Assembly: GCA_020636215.1 (NCBI GenBank)
Contig: JACJYG010000011.1
Coordinates: 124,001-188,000, forward strand
Direction: 5' to 3'
Source: Lewinellaceae bacterium
GTDB lineage: Bacteria; Bacteroidota; Bacteroidia; Chitinophagales; Saprospiraceae
DNA: 64,000 nt
This document shows positions 51,792-60,663 of the stretch, piece after piece; the first letter of the stretch is position 1, and each line of letters starts with the position of its first letter. The position numbers were made by a program, and so were the translations under genes. The notes below the pieces were generated by a model that was not told where the DNA came from, did no database searches, and saw nothing but the letters and a program-made list of their open reading frames with translations.

Positions 51792-51954
51792 AGAACTTGT
51801 TTGAATTCAGTCCTTCGGTTTTCTTATGGGCCTTTTTCCGCCACTTTTCTCCCTTTTTTCGGCCCGTACCTAAGGGTACGAACCTCAAAAATGGTCTCAA
51901 TTGGCGAAAAAATCCCTCATAATAAATTCCAAAAACCAAATTCGAACAGCTTCT
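51792..51954. repeat. 163-bp palindromic element, copy C
   Basis: 163 bp with ends AGAACTTGTTTGAATTC (51792-51808) and AAATTCGAACAGCTTCT (51938-51954), and centre CGTACC-TAAG-GGTACG. It is colinear with the reverse complement of copy A along its whole length. It begins 9 bp after a plus-strand stop codon and ends 7 bp before an intrinsic terminator. Confidence 0.9.
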
Positions 51955-51960
51955 AAGAAA

Positions 51961-51991
51961 AAAGGGCAGTTGCTTTCTGCAACTGCCCTTT
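51961..51991 (-). terminator. Bidirectional intrinsic terminator
   Basis: Perfect 13-bp stem AAAGGGCAGTTGC / GCAACTGCCCTTT with a TTTCT loop. On the minus strand a T run continues past the stem, fitting the end of the yceI transcript. Confidence 0.85.
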
Positions 51992-52066
51992 GATGAAAAC
52001 ATGCGTGCTTTAATCTTTTGATTAAAAGCTATATAGTGAGTAATTGTATCCTATTCAGATATTGGC

Positions 52067-52675
52067 CTACTTGCCGGCTACCAGCTTTACCTCCAGGTCA
52101 AACTCATCATAGATGGTCTTGTCACCCAGATTGTCAAAAAAGCTACCGGAGCCAAAGCGAACATCGTATTCCGAGCGGTCCAGTTTGATAGCTGCAGTGG
52201 CCACAGTCGCACCTGCTTCCTCTGTTAAGTTAGCCTGAAACTTGATTTGCTTGGTCGTCTCTTTGATGGTCATATTGCCAACGATCTTGTAAGTGCCAGG
52301 AGTTCCATAAGGAATAGCCTGGGTAATGACGAATTTAGCTGTGGGGTATTTTTCAACACCGAAAAAGTCGTCAGATTTCAGATGCCCCACCAGTTTCTGA
52401 GCATATTCGCCACTTAAGTCGGAACAAGCGATAGTAGTCATATCGATATCGAAGCTGCCGCCAACCAATTTGCCGTCCTTCATATCGAGTTTGCCATTCT
52501 TCAACTGGATGTTGCCAGTGTGGGAACCGGTTACTTTGTAACCCTTCCAAACGATATTGCTCTTATCAACATTGACAGAATACGTCTGGAGTTCACCATT
52601 AAAAGGAGTCGTAAAGCTCATGCTGATCATAGCGAGAGCAAACAGAAGCGTGGAAAAGGCCGTTACTTTTTTCAT
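52067..52675 (-). CDS. YceI-family periplasmic protein
   Basis: A 202-residue exported lipocalin-like protein of the YceI family, whose members bind isoprenoid-type lipids in the periplasm. ATG at 52675 (MKKVTAFSTLLFAL) is used; the codon two before it is GTG. The signal peptide ends near FTTPFNGEL. Family segments are VNVDKSNIVWKGYKVTGSHTG, GKLVGGSFDIDMTTI, LVGHLKSDDFFGVEKYPTAKF and a final YDEFDLEVKLVAGK. It lies next to the MarR gene, a frequent pairing, and the two promoters share a palindrome. Confidence 0.93.
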   Translation of the reverse strand: MKKVTAFSTLLFALAMISMSFTTPFNGELQTYSVNVDKSNIVWKGYKVTGSHTGNIQLKNGKLDMKDGKLVGGSFDIDMTTIACSDLSGEYAQKLVGHLKSDDFFGVEKYPTAKFVITQAIPYGTPGTYKIVGNMTIKETTKQIKFQANLTEEAGATVATAAIKLDRSEYDVRFGSGSFFDNLGDKTIYDEFDLEVKLVAGK

Positions 52676-52741
52676 AGTCACAATGGTTTTTATTGATGAT
52701 AGTTGATTAACAAGTTTAAAATATTAAGGTTCAAACATTAA

Positions 52742-52753
52742 ATGTTTATACAT
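52742..52753. promoter_or_regulatory. Candidate MarR operator upstream of yceI
   Basis: ATGTTTATACAT is 11 of 12 identical to the perfect palindrome ATGTATATACAT in the marR promoter, with matching TTAA flank (TTAAATGTnTATACAT). It is 67-78 bp upstream of the yceI start, a normal operator position. Confidence 0.6.
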
Positions 52754-52784
52754 CATTTTTTCCAAAAAAAATCCTCCCGATCGT

Positions 52785-53237
52785 TTAGTCCCGAATCTTA
52801 TCCAGGATGTGATTGAGCGTAAATGCTTCCTGTTCGCTGATATGACACATGTGGCTCTGCAATTCCTTATCAGCAGAACGAGAAGCTAATTCAAGAGCCT
52901 GCAGGCCGGATTCTGTAATTCGGATATCTACCTGCCGACGGTCCTCAGGACATTCGCAGCGTTCTACATATCCCTTTTGTTTCAGCTTTTCCACCAGCCG
53001 GGAGGCATTTGACATTTTGTCGATCATGCGTTCTGCCAAAAGTTTTACAGTAGCTGGCTCCGGATGCCTGCCTCTCAAAATCCGCAGGACATTGAATTGT
53101 TGCCAGGATAGCCCGAAAGGCTTTAGCACCTGCAGCGAATGCTGGCTGAGCCAGGATGCCGTAAAGAGCAGGTTGATGTGCGCTTTCTGGTATTCGCTTT
53201 TAAATTCCTTTTGTTGTATTTCGTCTTCAATTTTCAT
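52785..53237 (-). CDS. MarR-family transcriptional regulator
   Basis: A 150-residue winged-helix regulator. ATG at 53237 (MKIEDEIQQKEF) is preferred because the upstream ATG at 53264 lies inside the promoter palindrome. The DNA-binding core shows LSWQQFNVLRILRG, VKLLAERMIDKMSNASRLVEKLKQKGYVER, then the wing CPEDRRQVDIRITESG. It probably acts as a dimeric repressor of yceI and of itself, released by a small ligand. No metal or Cys switch is evident except the isolated ERCECPED segment. Confidence 0.92.
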   Translation of the reverse strand: MKIEDEIQQKEFKSEYQKAHINLLFTASWLSQHSLQVLKPFGLSWQQFNVLRILRGRHPEPATVKLLAERMIDKMSNASRLVEKLKQKGYVERCECPEDRRQVDIRITESGLQALELASRSADKELQSHMCHISEQEAFTLNHILDKIRD

Positions 53238-53245
53238 TTCGACTG

Positions 53246-53264
53246 CAAATATATGTATATACAT
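53246..53264 (-). promoter_or_regulatory. marR promoter with overlapping palindrome
   Basis: On the minus strand TATATTTG (plus 53246-53253) is an exact TAnnTTTG box with GTTG 20 bp upstream. The perfect palindrome ATGTATATACAT (53253-53264) overlaps the spacer, so a bound regulator would block RNA polymerase. The predicted start point is only a few bases before the ATG, implying a near-leaderless mRNA. Confidence 0.6.
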
Positions 53265-53290
53265 TTAAAGTTACAACATTAAAATTCATT

Positions 53291-53322
53291 TTTTTTCCTT
53301 TCCCATTCAAAATGTAGCTTTG
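53291..53322 (+). promoter_or_regulatory. Promoter of proC
   Basis: TTTT (53291-53294), a 20-bp spacer and TAGCTTTG (53315-53322), an exact -7 box. The start point would be near 53329, giving a leader of about 25 nt. Confidence 0.55.
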
Positions 53323-53353
53323 TCCTATTGTTTGAAAGCATAAGCACCATAAC

Positions 53354-54160
53354 ATGAAAATACTGATCATCGGAGGCGGGAACATGGGCCTCACGTACGC
53401 ACAGAGTTTCCAGCGCTCCCACATTTCGAGTAAAGAGGATATGATGATCCTTGAGAAATCTGAGGAAAAGGCGGCGGAACTTGCTCTGAAAGACATCGGC
53501 ACTGTTTACAGCCGGCCGGAAGACTGTCTGGAATCGGCCGATCTCGTCATCTTTGCTGTCAAACCTCAGGATTCGGCGACGCTATTCGCCAGCCTAAGAA
53601 GTATGGCCGACCCCCAACAGGTTTTCCTGTCCATCATGGCCGGCATCCGGATAAAAGCCATCATGGATGCCTTGGGAGTCCGGAAAGTCATCCGCGCCAT
53701 GCCCAATCTGCCGGCCCAGATCGGTATGGGCATGACGGCTTTCACTTCTTCCGATGATGTGACTCGCATCGAGTTGGTAATGGTGCAAAACCTCTTGAAT
53801 ACCACCGGCAAAACGGTTTATGTAGAAAAAGAGGAGGCCATCGATGCTGCTACGGCAATCAGCGGCAGTGGGCCTGCCTATGTGTGGTTCTTCATGAAAG
53901 CCCTCATGGATGCTGCCCGTGAAATGGGCTTTAACTATTCCGAAGCCGAGCTGCTCGTCAGCCAAACCTTCCGGGGAGCAATCGAGTTATTCAGCAAAAC
54001 GGACTTTACCTGTGAGGAATGGATCGAAAAGGTTTGTTCCCGGGGTGGTACGACCGAGGCCGCTCTGGCCTCCTACCGTAAAAACCTGGTTCGGGACGAC
54101 ATCATGGCCGGCGCCGTGGCAGCCCTCAACCGCGCCGTAGAACTTGGGCAAGACCGGTAA
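53354..54160 (+). CDS. proC: Pyrroline-5-carboxylate reductase
   Basis: A 268-residue NAD(P)H-dependent enzyme for the last step of proline synthesis. The Rossmann start is MKILIIGGGNMGLTYAQSF. VIFAVKPQDSATLF, the conserved RAMPNLPAQIGMGMTAF and the signature AISGSGPAYVWFFMKALMDAA through LVSQTFRGA and EKVCSRGGTTEAALASY are all present. Length equals the norm (about 265-275). It is divergent from marR. Confidence 0.97.
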   Translation: MKILIIGGGNMGLTYAQSFQRSHISSKEDMMILEKSEEKAAELALKDIGTVYSRPEDCLESADLVIFAVKPQDSATLFASLRSMADPQQVFLSIMAGIRIKAIMDALGVRKVIRAMPNLPAQIGMGMTAFTSSDDVTRIELVMVQNLLNTTGKTVYVEKEEAIDAATAISGSGPAYVWFFMKALMDAAREMGFNYSEAELLVSQTFRGAIELFSKTDFTCEEWIEKVCSRGGTTEAALASYRKNLVRDDIMAGAVAALNRAVELGQDR

Positions 54161-54281
54161 ATGCTTTTATTTTTAAGGGAAATTATTATATTTTTGAATG
54201 TATAAATGCAAGAATGCGAAAACGAACTGATGCCGAGTTTTATTCCATTTGGCATTCACCTATCCCTTACCAAACCGCAAC

Positions 54282-55940
54282 ATGGACAACGCCCAACTTC
54301 TATCAGAAATAAAACGGCTCATCGGTAATGCCGAGCCAGCCAAAGCCCTGGAAAAATTGCTCGCTTTCCTGGAAAGCGACGCCAGCTTCCGGCATTTATA
54401 CCAGGAAGCGCTCCAAGTGCAGGCTCAATTTAAAAAAACCCAGCGGGACGAATCGCAGGGGCTGGCCACCGCGGAACAAAGCAAGCTGGGCTACAACCGA
54501 ACTACTCAGCAACTGCTTCAGTTGGTGGATCGTCTGGAACGCAATGACCTGGCCCCTCTGGAGGGAAGCCCCACCGCCCAGAAACGCAAGCTGGCCGGGT
54601 GGGTCGCCGGCGTTTTGGTGTTAGCCCTCGCTGGTACAGGCATCTGGTGGTTCACCCGGCCCGAGGCAGGCCAAAATGGCGCACAGCAAGTGGTTGGAAG
54701 CAGCTGTCCGGGATTCAACGACTCAACGGCATTTAATATCCTGCTGTTCCCATTTGAGGTATTGAGCGGGCCTGAAAACAGGCCTGACATTGCCATCATC
54801 CGGCGGCTGGACCAGTTAAAGGAGGAGTACAAGATCAATTGTGGTATTGGCGCCTATAATAAAGAAAAAGACACACCAGCACCTTTCCCTTCTACTACTG
54901 ACCAAGCCGGGGAAATTGCCAGCAACTGCCAGGCAAAACTGGTCATATGGGGCACAACGGAGAAAGATCCCAATGGCCCCGGCACCATCATCCAAACATC
55001 CTTTAAATTCCTCACTCAGGGCAAGCAATGGGAGCTTGTTAAACTTCAGGTGGAAGGCTCTGAAGTCGATACGGTCTCCACCATATCCAGTATTACTACG
55101 GAAGGAATCCTGACCCAATCAATCGAGGAGAACATTAAACTGTTATTCGGCCTCGTTGCCCACGAAGCAGGGAATAAAGCTGTCGCTATTGACCTGCTTG
55201 AAAAGACTGAAGCTTCTGACTCTGCCACGACCCTACTCAAAGGCATGGTGTTGGCCGACAGCTACCTGGCTAATGATCAACCGGAAAAAGCACTGGCCTC
55301 CTACGATTCCGTGTTGGCCAGGCATCCCAATTACACCCTTGCCCGCAACAATCGGGGCATCTTGCTGTACAAGAACGAGAAGTACATCGAAGCTGCCGAA
55401 GATATTTCTGTCGCCCTAAATAAGGACTCCACCAACACCGGGCTCCTGGAACTCCGCAGCGAAGCCTACTTCAAAACCGAACAACTCGATAAAGCCAAAG
55501 CAGACCTTAGCCGGCTTAAAGCTATGCCCGAAACCAGCCGTTCCACCAACATTCAGCAAAAGTTAAAAGAAGTGGACCAAAAGATCGAAGACCAGAAGAA
55601 GATACAGGCAGCAGCCGAAACTAACCTTCGAGCCAACCCTACGAACACGACTGCACTCCTCCAAATAGCAGAATCCAGCCAGAAACTGGGCAATCATGAA
55701 ACCGCCATTCAAGCTGCGGAAGAGGCTCTTCGCACCAACCCTAAAAACCTGCAGGCTTTTGCCCAGCTCATCATCGCATGCCGCAACCTGGGCGACCGGG
55801 AGAAATTGATACAGTCCATCCAACGCGCCGACGCCGCCGGAGTGAAACGCGCCGAACTCAACAAGCTGGTGCCCTTCGACCTCAACGAACTCGTTCCGGA
55901 TCGCAGGATACTGGACCGGGCAATAATTCGCAGGCAATAA
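54282..55940 (+). CDS. Membrane TPR protein with an EAD-like N-terminal domain
   Basis: A 552-residue protein. ATG at 54282 (MDNAQLLSEIKRLIG) is used; the codon upstream is TTG. Residues about 1-90 form a helical bundle (EALQVQAQFKKTQRDESQGLATAEQSKLGYNR) whose pattern recalls effector-associated domain 11, described in Bacteroidota conflict-type proteins; this match is by eye. A membrane segment follows (about 107-128). Residues 150-290 look like a TolB/FlgO-like fold (DSTAFNILLFPFEVLSG, LVIWGTTEKDPN), and 300-550 hold TPR repeats. It is 28 bp upstream of rmuC. Possible roles are signalling or assembly; nothing catalytic is visible. Confidence 0.75.
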   Translation: MDNAQLLSEIKRLIGNAEPAKALEKLLAFLESDASFRHLYQEALQVQAQFKKTQRDESQGLATAEQSKLGYNRTTQQLLQLVDRLERNDLAPLEGSPTAQKRKLAGWVAGVLVLALAGTGIWWFTRPEAGQNGAQQVVGSSCPGFNDSTAFNILLFPFEVLSGPENRPDIAIIRRLDQLKEEYKINCGIGAYNKEKDTPAPFPSTTDQAGEIASNCQAKLVIWGTTEKDPNGPGTIIQTSFKFLTQGKQWELVKLQVEGSEVDTVSTISSITTEGILTQSIEENIKLLFGLVAHEAGNKAVAIDLLEKTEASDSATTLLKGMVLADSYLANDQPEKALASYDSVLARHPNYTLARNNRGILLYKNEKYIEAAEDISVALNKDSTNTGLLELRSEAYFKTEQLDKAKADLSRLKAMPETSRSTNIQQKLKEVDQKIEDQKKIQAAAETNLRANPTNTTALLQIAESSQKLGNHETAIQAAEEALRTNPKNLQAFAQLIIACRNLGDREKLIQSIQRADAAGVKRAELNKLVPFDLNELVPDRRILDRAIIRRQ

Positions 55941-55967
55941 GGCCAAGCTGAAAAAACCATTGCACCT

Positions 55968-57320
55968 ATGCCGGATACGTCTTCTCTTCCCCTTTTATTC
56001 TTCCTGATCGGCTTGTTCACCGGCGGCCTTCTGGGTTGGCTGCTGGCCCGGCTGCGCCTACAGAAAGGAACGCTTTCCAAAGCAGAGATCCAGGAGCAAT
56101 ACGTAGCCAAAGCAGCCTTCAATCAATTACAGGAACAAGCAGACCTGCGGCAGGAAGACCTGCGCGAGAAGGAAGAAGAAAACCGAATGCTGAGTAACCG
56201 GCTGGCTTCTCAGGAGCAGATCATCCGCAATATGGAGGACCGGCTCGACAGCCAGAAGAAAGAGGTGGAGGCCTTGCAAGAACGTTCGCGCCTGGAATTT
56301 GAAAACCTGGCCAACCGGCTATTGGAAGAAAAAAGCCAGAAGTTTACGCTGCAGAACCAGGAACAGCTCAATGGACTGCTGGGGCCACTGCGGGATAAGA
56401 TCAAAACTTTCGAGGAAGGCATAGAAAGGCGTTTCCTGGAAGAGACCAAGGACCGCGTCAGCCTGAAAAAAGAAATTGAACACCTGCGCGAACTCAATCA
56501 ACAACTCAGCCAGGACGCCAACAACCTGGCCTCTGCACTGAAAGGGGACAATAAAACACAGGGCGACTGGGGCGAGATCCAACTGGAGTTGCTACTGGAA
56601 AAAGCGGGGCTCGCCAAAGGGATCCACTACGAAGCGCAGCCTTCCTTTGCCGATGAAGACGGCCGCCAAAAACGCCCCGATTTCGTCGTTAATCTGCCGG
56701 ATGGCAAACAGCTCGTCATCGACTCCAAAGTATCCCTCAAAGCATACGATCAATTCCTGGCGGCGAACAATGAAGCAGACCGGCAACGCCTGCTCAAAGC
56801 CCATGTCGACAGTATCCGGCAGCACATTAAAAACCTGAGCAGCAAAAACTACCAGCAACTCTACCAGATTCAGTCTCCCGATTACCTGCTGCTTTTCATT
56901 CCCATCGAACCGGCTTTCACACTGGCTATACAACAGGACAACCGCCTTTTCCTCGATGCACTGGAGGGGCATATCGTCATCGTATCCACCTCTACCCTAT
57001 TGGCCACCATGCGCACTGTTTCCTATATCTGGAAACAGGAAAAGCAAAAGAACAGCGTATTGGAGATCGCCCGTCAGAGCGGCATGTTATACGACAAGTT
57101 TGTCAACTTCGTGGAAGACCTTAAGGCCATCGGCCAGCGCCTGGAGCAGGCAAAGGGCGCTTATCACGATGCGATGAACAAACTAGTGGATTCCAAAAAA
57201 TACGGAGACACCCTGGTGGGCCGTGCCGAACGCATCCGAGGCCTGGGCGCCCGCACAACCAAAAACCTTCCGCAGGACCTTCTGGATAGCAGCCAGGATA
57301 GGGAAGAGCCGGGGGATTGA
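55968..57320 (+). CDS. rmuC: DNA recombination protein RmuC
   Basis: A 450-residue RmuC-family protein. An N-terminal membrane anchor (about 5-28) precedes a long coiled coil (about 40-200). The nuclease-like core (about 205-390) has GDWGEIQLELLLEKAG, RPDFVVNLPDGKQLVIDSKVSLKAYDQF, where the Asp and the DSK triad fit a PD-(D/E)xK site, and YLLLFIPIEPAF. RmuC limits inversions at short repeats in E. coli, which is of interest given the many repeats in this genome. It is probably cotranscribed with the TPR gene. Confidence 0.95.
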   Translation: MPDTSSLPLLFFLIGLFTGGLLGWLLARLRLQKGTLSKAEIQEQYVAKAAFNQLQEQADLRQEDLREKEEENRMLSNRLASQEQIIRNMEDRLDSQKKEVEALQERSRLEFENLANRLLEEKSQKFTLQNQEQLNGLLGPLRDKIKTFEEGIERRFLEETKDRVSLKKEIEHLRELNQQLSQDANNLASALKGDNKTQGDWGEIQLELLLEKAGLAKGIHYEAQPSFADEDGRQKRPDFVVNLPDGKQLVIDSKVSLKAYDQFLAANNEADRQRLLKAHVDSIRQHIKNLSSKNYQQLYQIQSPDYLLLFIPIEPAFTLAIQQDNRLFLDALEGHIVIVSTSTLLATMRTVSYIWKQEKQKNSVLEIARQSGMLYDKFVNFVEDLKAIGQRLEQAKGAYHDAMNKLVDSKKYGDTLVGRAERIRGLGARTTKNLPQDLLDSSQDREEPGD

Positions 57321-57370
57321 ATATTGAAAGGAATGAGCGGTTAAAAAGCGCTATCTCTTTCAAATATCAT

Positions 57371-57400
57371 CTTGGAATTAAGCGTGTTTTATTAGGTTTG
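57371..57400 (+). promoter_or_regulatory. Promoter of the SulP gene
   Basis: CTTG (57371-57374), an 18-bp spacer and TAGGTTTG (57393-57400), an exact TAnnTTTG box, about 32 bp before the ATG. Confidence 0.5.
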
Positions 57401-57432
57401 CAGCCTGTAAAATAAAAATGCTGCACCACTGA

Positions 57433-59103
57433 ATGAAAAGTGAATTCACACCCAAATTATTTACCATCCTGAAGGAAGGTATTAGCCGCGAGCGGTTTTC
57501 CAAGGATATCCTGGCCGGAGTCATCGTGGGCATTGTGGCGCTACCGCTTTGTATCGCCTTTGCCATTGCATCCGGTGTTTCTCCGGAGAAAGGGCTGATT
57601 ACCGGGATTGTAGCCGGGGTAGTGATCTCCGCTTTTGGCGGCAGCCGGGTTCAGATCGGAGGCCCCACCGGAGCATTCATTGTGATTGTGTATGGCATCG
57701 TCCAGGAATACGGTATAGAGGGATTGACTATTGCGACCTTCCTGGCGGGTTTCTTACTGATGCTGATGGGGTTTCTACAGTTTGGCCGTTTGCTGAAATA
57801 CTTCCCCTACACGCTTATCACGGGCTTTACGACTGGCATCGCCGTCATTATTTTTTCTTCACAGGTCAAAGATCTACTCGGCCTGGAAATGGGCCAGGTT
57901 CCTGCCTCTTTCCTGGAAAAGTGGGCAGCCTATGCCGGACATTTCGCTTCCATCAACCCTTATGCCGTTGGAATTGGACTGGCGACCATCTTCATTACCC
58001 TTTTCTTTGGGAAGGTAAGCACTAAAATACCAGGCTCTCTGGTGGCCATCATTGGGGCTACCGCTGCTGCCTATTATTTTCAATTTCCGGTAGATACCAT
58101 TGGGTCCCGATTCGGAGAGATCCCCAACACGCTGCCTGCTCCCCGCCTGTACCGTGTCGACCTCAATACCATACAACATCTGCTGCAACCCGCCCTGGCC
58201 ATTGCGCTGTTAGGGGGTATTGAATCACTCTTATCCGCAGTAGTATCCGACGGCATGATAGGCGGCCGGCACCGGTCCAATATGGAGTTGATAGCCCAGG
58301 GAGCCGCAAATATTCTTTCCGCTATGTTCGGAGGGATTCCCGCCACCGGCGCCATTGCCCGCACCGCAACAAACATCAAGAACGGAGGACGGACACCCAT
58401 AGCGGGCATCGTACACGCCCTCACGCTGCTGACTATCATGCTGGTGGCTTCGCCTTTGGCAAAACACATCCCGCTCGCCTGCCTGGCCGGCATATTGGTC
58501 GTGGTGGCCTACAACATGAGCGAACTGCACGCCTTTTTCTCAATCTTCAAAACGACGCGCTACGATATTGCCGTATTACTAGCTACTTTCTTGCTGACGG
58601 TCATTTTTGACCTCGTTATCGCTATCGAAATCGGTATGGTGTTGGCCGCTTTTCTTTTCATGAAGCGCATGGCCGATGCCACCAACCTGGGCCAATCCAT
58701 GATATTTGAAGGCCCTGCCGGAAAGGAAGGGCCAACTTTTGAACAGGAATTAAAGGCCATCCCCCGGAACATTCTCATTTATGAGATCAACGGGCCTTTG
58801 TTCTTTGGCGCAGCGCAAAAATTTTCTGATACCTTGAAGAACATCATTGGGGATCACCATAATGTCCTCATACTACGCATGCGCAATGTACCTATGATCG
58901 ATGCAACCGGCCTGCAACGCCTGCAGGAAATCCTCCACTTTATGCGGTCCAGAAATGTACAGGTTATTCTTTCCGGAGTGAACCAAACGATCCGGGAGCA
59001 GGCTACAAAACTGGAGATTATTGAAGATCAATTCATCCGTGCCGATGTACAGGACGCGCTGGCGTATGCCGCCAGCCTGGCCCCCTCATCAAGCAACAGC
59101 TAA
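57433..59103 (+). CDS. SulP-family anion transporter
   Basis: A 556-residue inner-membrane transporter of the SulP/SLC26 type. About 12-14 membrane segments (25-420) include ILAGVIVGIVALPLCIAFAIASG and GAFIVIVYGIVQEYG. A C-terminal STAS domain (about 445-550, ILIYEINGPLFFGAAQKFSD, LRMRNVPMIDATGLQRL) follows. Members carry sulfate, bicarbonate or other anions with sodium or protons. The substrate is not decided; no sulfur genes or carbonic anhydrase are nearby. Its stop codon overlaps the convergent acyltransferase stop by three bases. Confidence 0.95.
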   Translation: MKSEFTPKLFTILKEGISRERFSKDILAGVIVGIVALPLCIAFAIASGVSPEKGLITGIVAGVVISAFGGSRVQIGGPTGAFIVIVYGIVQEYGIEGLTIATFLAGFLLMLMGFLQFGRLLKYFPYTLITGFTTGIAVIIFSSQVKDLLGLEMGQVPASFLEKWAAYAGHFASINPYAVGIGLATIFITLFFGKVSTKIPGSLVAIIGATAAAYYFQFPVDTIGSRFGEIPNTLPAPRLYRVDLNTIQHLLQPALAIALLGGIESLLSAVVSDGMIGGRHRSNMELIAQGAANILSAMFGGIPATGAIARTATNIKNGGRTPIAGIVHALTLLTIMLVASPLAKHIPLACLAGILVVVAYNMSELHAFFSIFKTTRYDIAVLLATFLLTVIFDLVIAIEIGMVLAAFLFMKRMADATNLGQSMIFEGPAGKEGPTFEQELKAIPRNILIYEINGPLFFGAAQKFSDTLKNIIGDHHNVLILRMRNVPMIDATGLQRLQEILHFMRSRNVQVILSGVNQTIREQATKLEIIEDQFIRADVQDALAYAASLAPSSSNS

Positions 59104-60404
59104 CTATTTGAAACGGCCTGTTGACGGAAGAAAGTCAGAATGGCATCACGCTCCTCTTTCAATTGTTGTTGTTGATCCGGAGTCAAGCGCCTGAATTTTC
59201 GGCTTTTCCGGTAGCGATCTCTGAATTCCAGATAATAGAGCGCCAAATGCCCTAATAATAAAAGAAGTAGTATAGCAAGCAGCCCCAAACCTGAATGGCC
59301 GAAAATTGCAGCAACAATTAGCCAAAGCAAAGGATATAGCACATAGGCCCCCAGTGAAGCCGCCCAACGGACCGGAGCCTTGAACTCCAGGGTTTTCACT
59401 CTGGTGTCCGAGATATATTTCCCTAACCACACCGGAGGGTAATTCCAAAGGAAACCAGGCAGGAAGAGCGGGAAAGCCATTACTAATATCAATACATTTA
59501 AAGGGGTGGCATAATCCTTGCCGCCAACGGCGCGGTCGTCAATACCCAATAGATCCAGCTTCCGAAAGTAGGCCCTGCATTCCTCCAATAGTTGCTTCCT
59601 AGGCTGCGCTGATAGGCCATTTACTTTCCCGGCGATTTCCATTTCCATGGCCAGCGGGCTATCCTTTCTGGAAATAATAGGCCATACACGATAGGGGCTC
59701 CCTGTCCGATGCAGTTGATGCAGGTATTCCACCAACTCGTCGTCCTCCTCCCGCTCCACGATGATAATATGTTGTTCCATGCGCTCGCGAAGCAAGTCGA
59801 TGACATTAGTTATCGCCTGGTTGGCGTTTTCCTGGTATTCCGAATAATAATCACGGGCAAGAATTGGTTGTCCAAAGTCGATATATACCTCAGAACGGGG
59901 CTGATCCGCATAAGTAAAATTGACGCCAACCGGAACAATGAATACTTCTTCCAGATCGGGATAGGCCTCCAGAGCCCCGAAAGGGATGCGGGCAGATCCT
60001 TTCTGTAAAGGGCGCAGGCGTTTCTCTTGGATGGTCCGCCCTTCCGCCAGGATCATGATCGTTTTCCCTTCATGCAGTGCGGTATAACAAGCTTCGAAGG
60101 TGGCGTAATTATCTTTGATCCGCCCATAGCCTCCGTCTTTAAAACGGAAAACGGGAAGCATATGCAAGCTACGCAATAGGCCAGCGTAAAATTCCTGTTG
60201 AAAAAGATCTCCCCTTACCAGGAAATGCAGTGGCCGGCCCAGGAAACAGGCCAGGATACAAGGCTCCAGAAAAGCCGTAGGATGATTGGCTGCCAGAATA
60301 ACCGGCTTCCCAACGGGAATGCGGTCCGTATTGGTCAGATAGATTTTGCGGTAAAAAGCCTTGAGGCCCAGGGCAGCAATTGGCCTCACTATTCGATAAA
60401 GCAT
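59100..60404 (-). CDS. PlsC-type acyltransferase with a variant catalytic motif
   Basis: A 434-residue membrane acyltransferase of the phosphate-acyltransferase family, similar to the GPT2/SCT1 branch. The start is MLYRIVRPIAALGLKAFYRK. The catalytic block reads AANHPTAFLEPC, where family members have NHxxxxxD, so the acidic residue is Glu instead of Asp. The downstream substrate block ILAEGRTIQEKRLRPLQKGSARIP resembles the usual FPEG motif with an AEG variant. A central soluble part and C-terminal membrane segments (about 325-410) follow. It probably acylates a glycerophosphate or a lysophospholipid. Confidence 0.85.
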   Translation of the reverse strand: MLYRIVRPIAALGLKAFYRKIYLTNTDRIPVGKPVILAANHPTAFLEPCILACFLGRPLHFLVRGDLFQQEFYAGLLRSLHMLPVFRFKDGGYGRIKDNYATFEACYTALHEGKTIMILAEGRTIQEKRLRPLQKGSARIPFGALEAYPDLEEVFIVPVGVNFTYADQPRSEVYIDFGQPILARDYYSEYQENANQAITNVIDLLRERMEQHIIIVEREEDDELVEYLHQLHRTGSPYRVWPIISRKDSPLAMEMEIAGKVNGLSAQPRKQLLEECRAYFRKLDLLGIDDRAVGGKDYATPLNVLILVMAFPLFLPGFLWNYPPVWLGKYISDTRVKTLEFKAPVRWAASLGAYVLYPLLWLIVAAIFGHSGLGLLAILLLLLLGHLALYYLEFRDRYRKSRKFRRLTPDQQQQLKEERDAILTFFRQQAVSNS

Positions 60405-60663
60405 CTGAAACTGCGTATTGGTGATTTATGACTGCGAATTTAGACATTATTCGTCAGCTCTCAAGCCGCCTTTTGTTGCAGCACCTCCTGGCCCGGCCGC
60501 GGAAAAGGCGTTCAGAAAAAAATGGGGGCGTAAAAGTGTAACATTTTCCTTCTTAGACATTATGATATTGGAACAGTCAGACAACCTTTGGGAATAAAGC
60601 GCTTTTCCGATGTTCCTTAGGTTGAACGCCCCGGGGCTCTTTTAGAAAAAATTCTATATTTTA

